Assembly (NCBI GenBank): GCA_043764015.1
Contig: JAYUKY010000102.1
Location: forward strand, 1-32,276
Reading direction: 5' to 3'
Source of the DNA: JANYGM01 sp043764015
GTDB taxonomy: Bacteria; Bacteroidota; Bacteroidia; Cytophagales; Thermonemataceae
DNA length: 32,276 nt
Of this stretch, positions 22,695 to 31,153 are shown one piece after another. A program made the translations under genes and the position numbers. Position 1 is the first letter of the stretch, and the number at the start of each line of letters is the position of its first letter. A model generated the notes under the pieces. It did no database searches and was not told the DNA's origin. It worked only from the letters and a program-made list of their open reading frames with translations.

Positions 22695-24857
22695 ATGAGT
22701 ATCCACAAGATAAAAACAAAACTAATCCTTTCCTACTCCTTCCTAATATTGGCTGGAGTAGTTTTGGGTGGGATTTTCCTTTACTTTTTCTTCTATATTG
22801 AAGGCTATTATGTTTATAGAAAGGAAGTTGATAATCTCAAATACCTTACTTCTAATGCGCAAAATTTGCAAAAAGATTTCCTAAGTCTTGATGCAAATAG
22901 TGAGAATTTTATGCGTACCCAAAAAAGTAAAACTATTACAGCTTTTGACATCAACAAAAAAGCTATCAATGAGATGCTCAAAGAGCTTGAAATTGACCCA
23001 ATTACACCATCATTAGGGCTTTCTGAAAATTCTAAAAGAAGTACAGAACTGCTTGCAAAGTATCATACCACTTTTGATGTGTTGAAAGATAAGGTTTTGC
23101 AACGTGGCTATAGAGATATTGGACTTGAAGGCAAAATGCGTGATGTAGCACACGAGCTAGAAGGACTGAAAGGCAAAGTGCGTGAGGTAGATATTTTGAC
23201 CCTGCGCAGACACGAGAAAAATTTTATTATCAGAAAAGAGCTAAGGTTTACTGATTATTTAGATAAAGCTTGCGAGGATATTGTACAAAACCTAAATGAT
23301 TCTTTGAGTAAAAGTACAAAAACAGAAATTGCAAGTGCCGTAGAGAGTTATAGAGTGATGTTTAAGCAAATGGTTGCTATTGAAAAAGAAATTGGTTTTA
23401 CACAAGAAGCGGGCATACGTGGGCAACTGACAAATATCGTAAAGAAAATCAATGATGAAGTTGAAGCTATTGATATAGTTCTTACTTTGCACACAGACCA
23501 AATTAAAGGGCAAGCGTGGCTTATTATTATTTCTGCAACGCTTATAATGCTCATTACAGCATCTATTTTTGCAGTTTATTTTGCTAATAGTGTTTCTAAA
23601 CCAATTGAATTACTTGACCGCATCACGCAGTCTGTTGTGAAAGGACTAAGAAATCAGGAACAATTTTTGGAAAGAATTACCTCGGATGATGAAGTGGGTA
23701 ATCTTGCTAAAAACTTCAAGGTAATGCTTTCCAAACTGAAATCTAGTATTGCGGAAGCGGAAAACAAAAATATTCAGTTGGAAGATTTTGCAAGAGAAGA
23801 AGCAAAAAGAAGCTGGTCTTCTACTGGACTTTCTACTTTTGCAGATATTTTGAGAAATAACCACGAAAACGTGGAAAAACAAGCATTTGAGATTATTGCA
23901 ACGCTTGTACGCTATACAGAAAGTAATCAAGGTGGTATTTTTATTATCAATGATGAAGATGAAAATCATAAATTTTTGGAACTTAAAGGTAGCTACGCCT
24001 ATGAAAGACAGAAGTTTCTGAATAAAACAATAGAATATGGTGAAGGACTTGTAGGTTCTGTTTGGAGAGAACAAGATACCCGTTTTATTACGGATATTCC
24101 GTTGAATTATGCTAATATTACCTCTGGACTTGGTCAGGCAACACCAAAATCTTTGTTGATTATTCCTATCAAAAATGATAACAAAGTGGAAGGTGTTTTG
24201 GAACTTATGTCGTTTAAAATTTATCAGCCATTTGAAATTGAGTTTATAGAAAGCCTTTCTAGGCGTATTGCGACTACTGTGGCATCAGTGAAATCAAATG
24301 AAAAAAACGCAAAATTGCTTTCTGCATCAAAAGTTTTTGCAGACCAGCTCAAAGTAAAAGAAGAAGAACTCAAAAAACAACTTCACAATTACGAGAATTG
24401 GGTGCAACAATTTGAGGCTAAACTTAATGCAGTTGCAGACGAGGCACACGTTTACCAAACTATCATCAATAAGGTATATGAAGGAATTATCCTTACAAAT
24501 GAGAAGTTTATTGTTACCAAAGTCAATAATCACGTTTTAAAACGCTTTGGCTACAAACGTCAGGAACTTGAAGGGCAATCAGTTGATATTTTGATAGAAA
24601 CAGACTACGCTAATATCATTGATTTGAGAGAAAAAACTTTTAAACTAAGTTACAAATCTTTCACTCAAAATGTAACAGGAAAGGTAATTGACAATGTTGG
24701 TGGTATTTGTCCTGTGCAAATGATGTCAGGAAAATTGGAAATAGAAGATAGAATTGTTTACGTATTCTTATTCAATGAAGATAGTTCTTACAAAAATATT
24801 GAAGACACAAGCAATGAACGTGAGCCAAAAAGAGATGATTTTTCAATGTTTCAATAA
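22695..24857 (+). CDS. Membrane sensor with HBM-type, HAMP, GAF and PAS domains but no output domain
   Basis: A 720-residue sensory protein. TM1 is about 10-33, and the periplasmic helical region 35-272 carries LRRHEKNFIIRKE (170-182), the signature of HBM ligand-binding domains. TM2 is 274-298, followed by HAMP (299-350, SKPIELLDRITQSVVKG, DDEVGNLAKNFKVML). A GAF domain spans about 395-535 (GGIFIINDEDENHKFLELKGSYAYERQ, GLVGSVWREQDTRFITDIP, LLIIPIKNDNKVEGVLEL). A coiled coil follows (550-580), then a PAS domain about 585-700 (IINKVYEGIILTNEKFIVTKVNN, FGYKRQELEGQSVDILIETDYA). The chain ends without histidine kinase, GGDEF, methyl-accepting or cyclase domains, so it probably signals through a partner. 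Such output-less sensors are seen in Bacteroidota. The ligand is unknown. Confidence 0.85.
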   Translation: MSIHKIKTKLILSYSFLILAGVVLGGIFLYFFFYIEGYYVYRKEVDNLKYLTSNAQNLQKDFLSLDANSENFMRTQKSKTITAFDINKKAINEMLKELEIDPITPSLGLSENSKRSTELLAKYHTTFDVLKDKVLQRGYRDIGLEGKMRDVAHELEGLKGKVREVDILTLRRHEKNFIIRKELRFTDYLDKACEDIVQNLNDSLSKSTKTEIASAVESYRVMFKQMVAIEKEIGFTQEAGIRGQLTNIVKKINDEVEAIDIVLTLHTDQIKGQAWLIIISATLIMLITASIFAVYFANSVSKPIELLDRITQSVVKGLRNQEQFLERITSDDEVGNLAKNFKVMLSKLKSSIAEAENKNIQLEDFAREEAKRSWSSTGLSTFADILRNNHENVEKQAFEIIATLVRYTESNQGGIFIINDEDENHKFLELKGSYAYERQKFLNKTIEYGEGLVGSVWREQDTRFITDIPLNYANITSGLGQATPKSLLIIPIKNDNKVEGVLELMSFKIYQPFEIEFIESLSRRIATTVASVKSNEKNAKLLSASKVFADQLKVKEEELKKQLHNYENWVQQFEAKLNAVADEAHVYQTIINKVYEGIILTNEKFIVTKVNNHVLKRFGYKRQELEGQSVDILIETDYANIIDLREKTFKLSYKSFTQNVTGKVIDNVGGICPVQMMSGKLEIEDRIVYVFLFNEDSSYKNIEDTSNEREPKRDDFSMFQ

Positions 24858-24880
24858 ACAAACAAATAAATAATAATAAT

Positions 24881-24933
24881 AAACAAAGTTTATAGATAAT
24901 TATTGAAAACATAATTATCTGTAAACTTTGTTT
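24881..24933 (+). terminator. Terminator after the sensor gene
   Basis: Arms 24881-24902 and 24912-24933 pair over 22 bp with one mismatch around a 9-base loop (AAACAAAGTTTATAGATAAT on the left). It marks the upstream edge of the restriction-modification pair. Confidence 0.75.
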
Positions 24934-24972
24934 ATTAAGCCTCATTACAAGACACTCTAAAAATTATATAAA

Positions 24973-25968
24973 ATGTATTTTACGAACCTTTTTGGAGAAA
25001 TCACGCAAGAAAACGAACCAAGCGTAGCTAGTGACTTTAAGTATGTCAATGGCAACACAATGAAAATAAATACCAATAACTTACTAGACCAATATTTTAC
25101 AAAAACTTCAACAGCTGAATATCTATTAGAAAAAACAAATGAAATAATTTATTTATATGAAGGTGATATGGAGAACTTTCAATGGATTGAGCCAAGCGCA
25201 GGTAATGGTACTTTTTTTAATTTATTACCAAAAAATAATAGAATAGGCATAGATATTCACCCACTTAATGACGAAATAATACAGTCTGATTATTTGCAAT
25301 ATAGTTTACCTAAAAACAAAAAGAGCATTGTTATTGGTAATCCTCCTTTTGGTCATAGAGGCGTAATGGCATTAAATTTCATCAATCACTCCAAAAATGC
25401 AGATTATGTTTGCTTTATCTTGCCAATGTTTTTTGAAAGTAAAGGCAAAGGTTCTGTAAAATATAGAGTCAAAGGTTTTAATTTAATTCATTCGGAAAGA
25501 TTAGTAGAAAACGCTTTTTATAATCCTAATACCAATAAAAATGTAGATGTAAAATGCGTTTTTCAAATTTGGAGTAAAAACCACAAAACTAATGATGAGG
25601 AATTTAGTTGGTATAAAAATAAAAAAAATGAGCCTTTTGGAGATTTATTAAAAATCTATACAGTTTCATTAGCAAAAAAAAGAGAATGTGGCAAAAGATG
25701 GATTTATGAGGAAAAAGCTGATTATTATCTTTCATCAACTTTTTATGGTAGTATTTCAGTTGTAGATACCTTTGAAGAGGTAAAATATAAATCAGGTATT
25801 GCTATTGTTCTAATAACCCAAGATGAGATTATAAGAAATAAAATTAAAGATTTACTACAAAATTTGGATTGGACTAAATATGGTAGTCTCGCCACTAACG
25901 CCTGCTATCATCTTGGAAAGTCTAATATATTCAGTGCCATACAAGACAATATTGATAAAATTAAATAA
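24973..25968 (+). CDS. DNA methyltransferase of a type II restriction-modification system
   Basis: A SAM-dependent amino-methyltransferase that protects the host's DNA. Motif I is IEPSAGNGTFF (72-82), motif II IGIDIHP (91-97), motif III near SDYL (105-108), and the catalytic motif IV is IGNPPFG (121-127), as in N6-adenine or N4-cytosine methylases. LLDQYFTKTSTAEYLL (37-52) is the usual pre-motif. The C-terminal part (about 180-331) is the likely target-recognition region. The 331-residue length is compact. It lies nine bases upstream of a PD-(D/E)XK nuclease gene. The start at 24973 is used, though Met30 is possible. The recognition sequence cannot be deduced. The region seems more AT-rich than its neighbours. 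Confidence 0.88.
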   Translation: MYFTNLFGEITQENEPSVASDFKYVNGNTMKINTNNLLDQYFTKTSTAEYLLEKTNEIIYLYEGDMENFQWIEPSAGNGTFFNLLPKNNRIGIDIHPLNDEIIQSDYLQYSLPKNKKSIVIGNPPFGHRGVMALNFINHSKNADYVCFILPMFFESKGKGSVKYRVKGFNLIHSERLVENAFYNPNTNKNVDVKCVFQIWSKNHKTNDEEFSWYKNKKNEPFGDLLKIYTVSLAKKRECGKRWIYEEKADYYLSSTFYGSISVVDTFEEVKYKSGIAIVLITQDEIIRNKIKDLLQNLDWTKYGSLATNACYHLGKSNIFSAIQDNIDKIK

Positions 25969-25977
25969 CTATTAAAA

Positions 25978-26520
25978 ATGAATTTAGAGGAAAAATTTGC
26001 TGAAATAATTGAACGAAAGCATAATGAGTTAAATTTAGGTAAAGATTATACCGAAATATTTTCTAAAATTAGGGATTTTGAAGGTAATGCAGTTGGACAA
26101 ATTGGAGAAGAATATATGAAACTGATAGTTGCAGAAGTAACAGATATAGTTGAAGATGGTGTCATACATAATGAGTATGATATTTTAACACAATCAGGAA
26201 AGTATATTGAAATAAAAACAGCTAGAAAAGGACGAACTGGCAATACTTTTCAGTTTAATGGCATCAATCCAAAATATAACTATGACTACCTAATATGTTT
26301 AGGTATTTGTGAAGATAAGCTACTTTACAGGTTATTTTTGAAATCAGAAACAAAATATATTCATAAAGAAAGAAATCATTTTATTGTTCAAGGAGACTAT
26401 AAAAGACAACTTGTTGAAATGAATCCAGGTAATAGCGTTAATTTTAAGCTTACAATTAAGATGAGTGATTTATTTGATATTTCAGGGCTTTTAGATGAAT
26501 TAAAAGGATTATTTCAATAA
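25978..26520 (+). CDS. PD-(D/E)XK restriction endonuclease
   Basis: The 180-residue partner of the methyltransferase. It shows a typical core: GQIGEEYMKLIVAEV (40-54, helix with Glu44/45), then NEYDILTQSGKYIEIKTAR (65-83) giving Asp68, Glu78 and Lys80 in a D-x9-ExK active site. QFNGINPKYNYDYLICLGICED (92-113) continues the core fold. These match a Mg-dependent type II nuclease. Being encoded second and after the methylase is usual for type II systems and helps avoid self-cleavage. I do not recognise the specificity. A terminator shared with the protease gene follows. Confidence 0.85.
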   Translation: MNLEEKFAEIIERKHNELNLGKDYTEIFSKIRDFEGNAVGQIGEEYMKLIVAEVTDIVEDGVIHNEYDILTQSGKYIEIKTARKGRTGNTFQFNGINPKYNYDYLICLGICEDKLLYRLFLKSETKYIHKERNHFIVQGDYKRQLVEMNPGNSVNFKLTIKMSDLFDISGLLDELKGLFQ

Positions 26521-26541
26521 AGGTAAATAAAAATAAAAATA

Positions 26542-26575
26542 AAAAAGCCCACTAAAATATTTTAGCGGGCTTTTT
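26542..26575. terminator. Bidirectional terminator
   Basis: GCCCACTAAAA (26547-26557) and TTTTAGCGGGC (26560-26570) form a stem with one mismatch, flanked by A-run and T-run, between convergent genes. Confidence 0.85.
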
Positions 26576-26588
26576 GTTTACTTATTAT

Positions 26589-28232
26589 TTATTTTTTGCT
26601 TCTTTTTTCAGCTAATAACAACGCTTCATACGCATTGATAACGCCACCAGAAACCGACAATTCTCCAAATTTTACAGCGTCACCTTTGCCTGGTCTTTTT
26701 ACATCTACATCTTTGTATTTTACAGAAGATTCCATTAAAATTTCTTTTAGTTCTACTGCAGTAAGTTTTGGATAACGGCTCAAAACAAGTGCTGCTACAC
26801 CAACCGCCGCAGGGCAAGCCATACTTGTACCGCTAGCATTTCCATATTTTGCGTCAGGAATGGTAGAATATAATTGCACACCAGGAGAAAATATATCTAC
26901 TTTTGTTTGTCCAAAATTAGAGAAACTTGCAGGAAGATTTTTATCTTCAGTTTGCCAGCTAGATGCACCAATTTCCAGCCAGTTTGTAGCTTTTCCGCCA
27001 CTCAAATAATATGCATTTGGAAAATTGTTATTATCTTTATTATCCAAATCCTTACCATCATTTCCTGCTGCGTGTATCAGCAAAACGCCTTTCTTTTCAG
27101 CGTATTTTACGGCTTCATCTACATAAGATTTTTGAGGAGAATAACCTTTTCCAAAACTCATATTTACAATTTGTGCGCCATTATCAACAGCATAAAAAAT
27201 AGCATTAGCAATATCTTTATCACGTTCATCTCCGTCAGGAACGGCACGCAAAGACATAATAACTACGTTATCTGCCACACCATCAATTCCTTGACCATTT
27301 TGGCGCACAGCCGCAATAATACCTGCTACGTGTGTACCGTGAAATGCTTCTGGACCCTCTACGTTGTTATTTCCATAACCTTTTTCTTGCAAATTATCAG
27401 GGTTATCACCCACAACAGTAGAACTATTGAAAGTATCATCATATTTGTAATCTTTTTCGCTAGAAGCACCTTTTGCGACTTCTGCATCAAGCACTTCATT
27501 CAATTGTTTTTCAGAAGTAATACCGTTTGCTACAAACTGTGAATATATCATTTTAGCAGTTTCAAGCTCTTTATTACCTTTTACATCTAATGCTTTTACT
27601 TTGTCTTCTGTAAGTTCTTTTGTATTAAGTGCTTTTTGCAGGGTTTCTACGCTTGTTTTATATGCTGTTTTATACATTTCTGCTTGTTCAGCAGGCATTC
27701 CGCCGCTCCCTTCACCTTTTGCTTTACCTTTTTCAAATTCACCTTTTACTTTAAGATAAAGTTTGTAATCTGCGCTTGCTTTGTCGCTTTCTGATGCGTT
27801 GGCAAACTTTTTGCCTAAACGTACATATTCACGTGTAACTTCAAGAGTTTGAGAGTTTACGTTAGTTTTGCCGTCTTTGCTACCCAAAAAATTCCATCCG
27901 TTGATGTCATCAATATAACCATTTTTGTCGTCATCAATGCCGTTTCCTGCTTTTTCTTTCTTATTTACCCACATCACTTTTTTAAGGTCTGGGTGGTCTG
28001 GCTCAACACCAGAATCAATTACGGCAACAATAACAGGCTTTTTCTTATTGGCTTTTTTCTTTTTGAGAAGTTCTGTGTAGGCTTTTTCTGCGCTCACGCC
28101 ACGAGTTTTATCTGCTTTTTCGTCAAGGTTAAACCAATTTTTTGGTGCTTCTTGTGCGTTTGCATTGCTTATAACAGTAAAATTGAAAGCTGCAAGCGCA
28201 CAAAAACCTAGGACATATTTTTTATTAAACAT
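26589..28232 (-). CDS. Secreted S8 (subtilisin) serine protease with large insertion
   Basis: A secreted protease of 547 residues with signal peptide (LAAFNFTVISNANAQ). The catalytic triad is Asp73 (VIVAVIDSGVEPDHPDL), His298 (FHGTHVAGIIAA) and Ser470 (NASGTSMACPAAVGVAALV), with the oxyanion Asn391 in HAAGND. Subtilisins usually have about 30-40 residues between Asp and His; here there are 225. They include GIDDDKNGYIDDINGW (calcium-loop-like) and a Lys/Glu-rich helical insert (about 135-260). No T9SS sorting domain or membrane anchor is visible. It is monocistronic, with a -7-like TATTTTTG on the minus strand at 28273-28266. The substrate is unknown. Confidence 0.93.
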   Translation of the reverse strand: MFNKKYVLGFCALAAFNFTVISNANAQEAPKNWFNLDEKADKTRGVSAEKAYTELLKKKKANKKKPVIVAVIDSGVEPDHPDLKKVMWVNKKEKAGNGIDDDKNGYIDDINGWNFLGSKDGKTNVNSQTLEVTREYVRLGKKFANASESDKASADYKLYLKVKGEFEKGKAKGEGSGGMPAEQAEMYKTAYKTSVETLQKALNTKELTEDKVKALDVKGNKELETAKMIYSQFVANGITSEKQLNEVLDAEVAKGASSEKDYKYDDTFNSSTVVGDNPDNLQEKGYGNNNVEGPEAFHGTHVAGIIAAVRQNGQGIDGVADNVVIMSLRAVPDGDERDKDIANAIFYAVDNGAQIVNMSFGKGYSPQKSYVDEAVKYAEKKGVLLIHAAGNDGKDLDNKDNNNFPNAYYLSGGKATNWLEIGASSWQTEDKNLPASFSNFGQTKVDIFSPGVQLYSTIPDAKYGNASGTSMACPAAVGVAALVLSRYPKLTAVELKEILMESSVKYKDVDVKRPGKGDAVKFGELSVSGGVINAYEALLLAEKRSKK

Positions 28233-28313
28233 AAGAGTTTGTTTTATTAAATGATTTTATTTAGACAAAAATAAACAAAAATCTCACCAAAAAAAATAAA
28301 AACGCAAAAAAAA

Positions 28314-28330
28314 TCACCCCAAAGAGGTGA
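28314..28330 (-). terminator. Terminator after the helical hypothetical gene
   Basis: TCACC (28314-28318) pairs with GGTGA (28326-28330). On the minus strand the stem is followed by a long T-run. It is short but typical. Confidence 0.5.
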
Positions 28331-28435
28331 GTTTTTCCCATATGCTTATTAAAATCAACTTAATTTACTAAACTTATTCCCTTTATCTTCTTACGAAAAT
28401 TTCTTTTTTGGTTATTGCTAACCTTTATTTTTTAC

Positions 28436-28945
28436 TTATTTTTTAATAGGAGCAAAAGCTCTCATATAGTCTTTTACTGTTCCTACGACTGTGTTATAAA
28501 CGTTTGAGGTTGTGTTTGAAAACTCTTTAAATGGCTTTACAATAGTGCTAGACCATTCTTGGTACATTGTATTCCATTTGTCGTTGAGTTGTTCTACTTT
28601 TTCTTTTGAGGCATTATCAAAGCCTGTATATTGTGTAGTGATGTCTTGGAAAATATCTGACCACGCTTTGTTCATATTTTGGGTTGTTTTGACAAACTTC
28701 TCAAAATGTTGTTTCATATCATCAGAAAGTGGCTTTTGATTTAATTGTAATACAAAATCTTCCATTATTTGGGTTTGTTTTGCCTGCCAATTTTCATAAA
28801 TCCCACCAATTTCTTCTATCATTCTCTCTGAAATGCCATCATTTACGAGTACTTTTTGCATCATTTCAGACGCTTGCATAAAATTTTCTAGCAATTTCGT
28901 ATGCCCAGTTACCCACAATGCTATTATTTCTTTAGAACTATCCAT
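28436..28945 (-). CDS. Helical protein of unknown function
   Basis: A 169-residue, almost entirely alpha-helical soluble protein (LWVTGHTKLLENFMQASEMMQKVLV, YENWQAKQTQIMEDFVLQLNQKPL, QHFEKFVKTTQNMNKAWSDIF, VEQLNDKWNTMYQEWSSTIVKPFKEF). It has no signal peptide or membrane segment. The amphipathic repeats with Trp/Phe recall phasin-like granule-coating proteins, but I cannot support that assignment. The Lys-Lys C-terminus is notable. A candidate -7 box lies about 41 bases upstream. Confidence 0.6.
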   Translation of the reverse strand: MDSSKEIIALWVTGHTKLLENFMQASEMMQKVLVNDGISERMIEEIGGIYENWQAKQTQIMEDFVLQLNQKPLSDDMKQHFEKFVKTTQNMNKAWSDIFQDITTQYTGFDNASKEKVEQLNDKWNTMYQEWSSTIVKPFKEFSNTTSNVYNTVVGTVKDYMRAFAPIKK

Positions 28946-28985
28946 TTAGTTTTATGCTTATCTTATTTCTTTCTTTTTGATGTTA

Positions 28986-28993
28986 CAAAGGTA
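28986..28993 (-). promoter_or_regulatory. Candidate -7 box of the helical hypothetical gene
   Basis: Minus-strand TACCTTTG lies about 41 bases before the ATG. A matching -33 box is not obvious. Confidence 0.35.
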
Positions 28994-29275
28994 ATTCATT
29001 TTTTAGGAATAATATAATTTTTTAAAGATTATTTTTCAAAAAAATAGCTTAATTTTAGTAAAATGATACTTTTTCATTTTAAAATTGCACTTTTTCAAGA
29101 TAATTAAAAAGAATCCTTAAAGTAATAAAAATAGAGTTTTGAAGGTTTTTCTTTATTTTTATTTGGTGAATAATCTACTTTTTTTGTATAAAATTTGTTT
29201 TTTAAAGCTAAAAGTTACTTATTATTCTGAAAATTATTTTTTTACCATATATGCACATAGAAAACATAAAAACAC

Positions 29276-29311
29276 AAAAAAACAGTACGAAAAATATTTG
29301 TACTGTTTTTT
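29276..29311 (-). terminator. Terminator after the lipoprotein gene
   Basis: AAAAAACAGTAC (29277-29288) and GTACTGTTTTTT (29300-29311) form a perfect 12-bp stem. It would work on either strand. Confidence 0.8.
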
Positions 29312-29320
29312 GTATTTTAT

Positions 29321-29352
29321 TTGTATTTCGTACTTCAATTTCGTACTTCAAA
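29321..29352 (-). repeat. Post-stop heptad array, GAAGTAC type
   Basis: On the gene's strand: TTGAAGTACGAAATTGAAGT then ACGAAATACAAAT, ending in the TGAAATACAA-like core. It starts three bases beyond the lipoprotein stop codon. Confidence 0.75.
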
Positions 29353-29354
29353 GA

Positions 29355-30263
29355 TTATCTATTTACGATAACAGTATAAGAACGTCCATTTTTTTCAAAA
29401 GTTACTGTAATTTGTCTGTCGCAAGCACCAACACCATAATCAATTGTACGGCTTGCGTCTGTGCTAGCGAAAGTTACAACGCCACTTACAGGCTTTAAGA
29501 AACCTTGTAAAAAGCACAATGTTTTGATAACAACGGGTTTTGTAGGTGAAATAGTAACTGTAAAAGCTACATTTTTGCGTGTAATACCACTTCCTGCTGT
29601 TCCGTTTGTGTTACCGTTGGTGATAGTAAACTCATCATCATAAGCATCTAGTGGCGTTGCTGACCCTATGCTCCACTCACGTATGCGGTTTGCCTCCCAT
29701 TGGAAAACATCACCAGTTGAAGAGGTACGTTTTCCGCCAATTATTTCAATTCTGTGTTTTGGGTTGCCAGTTGCACCTGTGATGTTGGTAACACGTCTTG
29801 TGCCTTCTAGTTTGTTGAACTTAGTTGAGTCAAGTTTAGAACTTACAAAATAATTACTAGGAATCATTGTAATCACGCTTCCTGCATCCATATATCTGCC
29901 TGTGTAGGTTACATTGATGATACCTTTGCGAATACGTCCGTCTCTGCCCCTGCAACCTGTGCCAAAATCTATGACAATACTACCAACTGTAGGTGCGGTT
30001 GCTGTGAGCGTAACCGTTGGGCAACCTGTTCTTGTAATTGCTTGTCCTGATGCAGTAAAAACGCCTCTTTCGCTCATTGAAGATTGTGAAGACGCATCTA
30101 CGTCATCAAATTCTGTTTCTGTGTCTGCGTGGTCTACAACGCTTTCACCATCAGCAAGGTAAGAAAAATCATCAGCGGCTTTTTTACAAGAGCCAAAAGA
30201 AATGCCCAAAATGAGCGTAAGAGCTGCAAAGCGAGTTGCTAAATGGAAAGATAACTTTTTCAT
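29355..30263 (-). CDS. Lipoprotein of unknown function with internal repeat
   Basis: A 302-residue secreted lipoprotein with signal peptide and lipobox (ISFGSC, Cys26 lipidated), followed by an acidic linker. The mature part is beta-rich. Two sections share a motif: VGSIVIDFGTGCRGRDGRIRKGIINVTYTGRY and ASTDASRTIDYGVGACDRQITVTFEKNGRSYTV, both of the form IDFG-G-C...GR...V-Y/V. The four Cys in the mature chain may form disulphides. Such proteins are common, uncharacterised Bacteroidota cell-surface lipoproteins. It is monocistronic and faces the sigma/anti-sigma pair across a 156-base spacer. Function is unknown. Confidence 0.65.
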   Translation of the reverse strand: MKKLSFHLATRFAALTLILGISFGSCKKAADDFSYLADGESVVDHADTETEFDDVDASSQSSMSERGVFTASGQAITRTGCPTVTLTATAPTVGSIVIDFGTGCRGRDGRIRKGIINVTYTGRYMDAGSVITMIPSNYFVSSKLDSTKFNKLEGTRRVTNITGATGNPKHRIEIIGGKRTSSTGDVFQWEANRIREWSIGSATPLDAYDDEFTITNGNTNGTAGSGITRKNVAFTVTISPTKPVVIKTLCFLQGFLKPVSGVVTFASTDASRTIDYGVGACDRQITVTFEKNGRSYTVIVNR

Positions 30264-30310
30264 AAAAATTAGGATTTAGGATTTTTGTAGAAATTAGTTT
30301 TTATTTTTTG

Positions 30311-30341
30311 TTGAATTTTGAAGATTAGAGCAATATCTTTG
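30311..30341 (+). promoter_or_regulatory. Promoter of the sigma-factor gene
   Basis: TTG (30311-30313), a 20-base spacer and TATCTTTG (30334-30341) fit the Bacteroidota promoter pattern. The start codon is 79 bases downstream. Confidence 0.55.
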
Positions 30342-30419
30342 CCAAGGGTTTAAAAGGGTTAGAAAATATTTTAGAATATTTTCAGATTTTTTTAATTTTG
30401 ATACAACTTTTTTTCAGCA

Positions 30420-31085
30420 ATGAAACTCTATGTATTAAAAGCAACAAAAACGACAATTTCAAGCAGCTATTTCAACGACAAAATGCTATATTCAGAAAAT
30501 TTGGTGACACAGGCGCAACAAGGCGACAAACAAGCATTTAATCAGCTTGCAAATGCTTGGTATCCAAGAATTTATAATTTTGCGTATAAATATTTTGCAG
30601 ATGAAGAACTTGCTATGGAAGTAACGCAAAAGACTTTTATCTCTGTGTATCAGCACTTTGAGAGTTTGCAGGATACAGAAAAATTTAAGCCTTGGATTTA
30701 TAGAATTGCACATAACATGTGCCATAATGAACACAAAAAAAATAAAAAAACATCTTTTTTAGGACTTTTCAAAACCAATAAAGATAATGATGACGAAATG
30801 GAATATTTACCCATTTCTGACGAACAAAACCGTTCAAATCCTTCTAATTATGTTGAAAATGTAGAAAATACGGCACTTTTGGAGAAAGCACTCGCCAAAA
30901 TAAACCCAGACCAAAAAGCAGTAGTTATTATGAAAGAATATGAAGGATTGAAGTTTTCAGAAATTGCAGAGATTTTGCAAATCTCGGAAAGTACTGCAAA
31001 AGCACGCCTTTATTACGGGCTTGATGCACTAAGGAAAATTTTTGAAGGCTGGAACTTGTCAAAAGAACAAATGCTTTACTCTTAA
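30420..31085 (+). CDS. ECF-type sigma-70 factor
   Basis: A sigma factor of 221 residues. Region 2 is DEELAMEVTQKTFISVYQHFESLQDTEKFKPWIYRIAHNMCHNEHKK (61-107, with core-binding and -10 recognition helices). A Lys/Asp-rich linker follows (108-150), then region 4 LAKINPDQKAVVIMKEYEGLKFSEIAEILQISESTAKARLYYGLDALRKIF (about 157-209). There are no regions 1 or 3, as expected for an ECF factor. ATG 30483 (MLYSENLV) would give a more typical N-terminus; 30420 is the first ATG. A membrane anti-sigma gene follows after 68 bases. Its own promoter looks housekeeping-type rather than autoregulated. Confidence 0.9.
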   Translation: MKLYVLKATKTTISSSYFNDKMLYSENLVTQAQQGDKQAFNQLANAWYPRIYNFAYKYFADEELAMEVTQKTFISVYQHFESLQDTEKFKPWIYRIAHNMCHNEHKKNKKTSFLGLFKTNKDNDDEMEYLPISDEQNRSNPSNYVENVENTALLEKALAKINPDQKAVVIMKEYEGLKFSEIAEILQISESTAKARLYYGLDALRKIFEGWNLSKEQMLYS

Positions 31086-31094
31086 TGTATGAAA

Positions 31095-31127
31095 AACTTT
31101 TGGAAAGTTTCAAACTTTCCAAAAGTT
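31095..31127 (+). terminator. Palindrome between sigma and anti-sigma genes
   Basis: AACTTTTGGAAAGTTT (31095-31110), one C, then AAACTTTCCAAAAGTT (31112-31127): a perfect 16-bp palindrome just after the sigma stop. It lacks a U-run, so it may be a partial terminator, an RNA-processing hairpin or an operator. Confidence 0.55.
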
Positions 31128-31153
31128 AAACAAAATATTAAATCAATAAAAAA

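Larger units (their letters stand above)
28946..29354. other. AT-rich spacer of about 400 bases
   Basis: No protein frame looks real. It contains the candidate -7 box TACCTTTG on the minus strand (28993-28986), the terminator at 29276-29311 and the heptad array at 29321-29352. The remainder (about 29010-29270) is low-complexity AT-rich sequence in which I see nothing specific. Confidence 0.6.

Noticed and set aside
24881..26575. Restriction pair as part of a transposon or integrative element
   Set aside because: No transposase, integrase or flanking direct repeat is visible. The bordering hairpins look like terminators.
26874..27542. Plus-strand frame of 222 codons
   Set aside because: It is antisense to the S8 protease, with low-complexity Ile/Phe-rich composition.
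29139..29498. Plus-strand frame of 119 codons
   Set aside because: It runs through AT-rich spacer, a terminator and the end of the lipoprotein gene. Its composition reflects AT-richness only.
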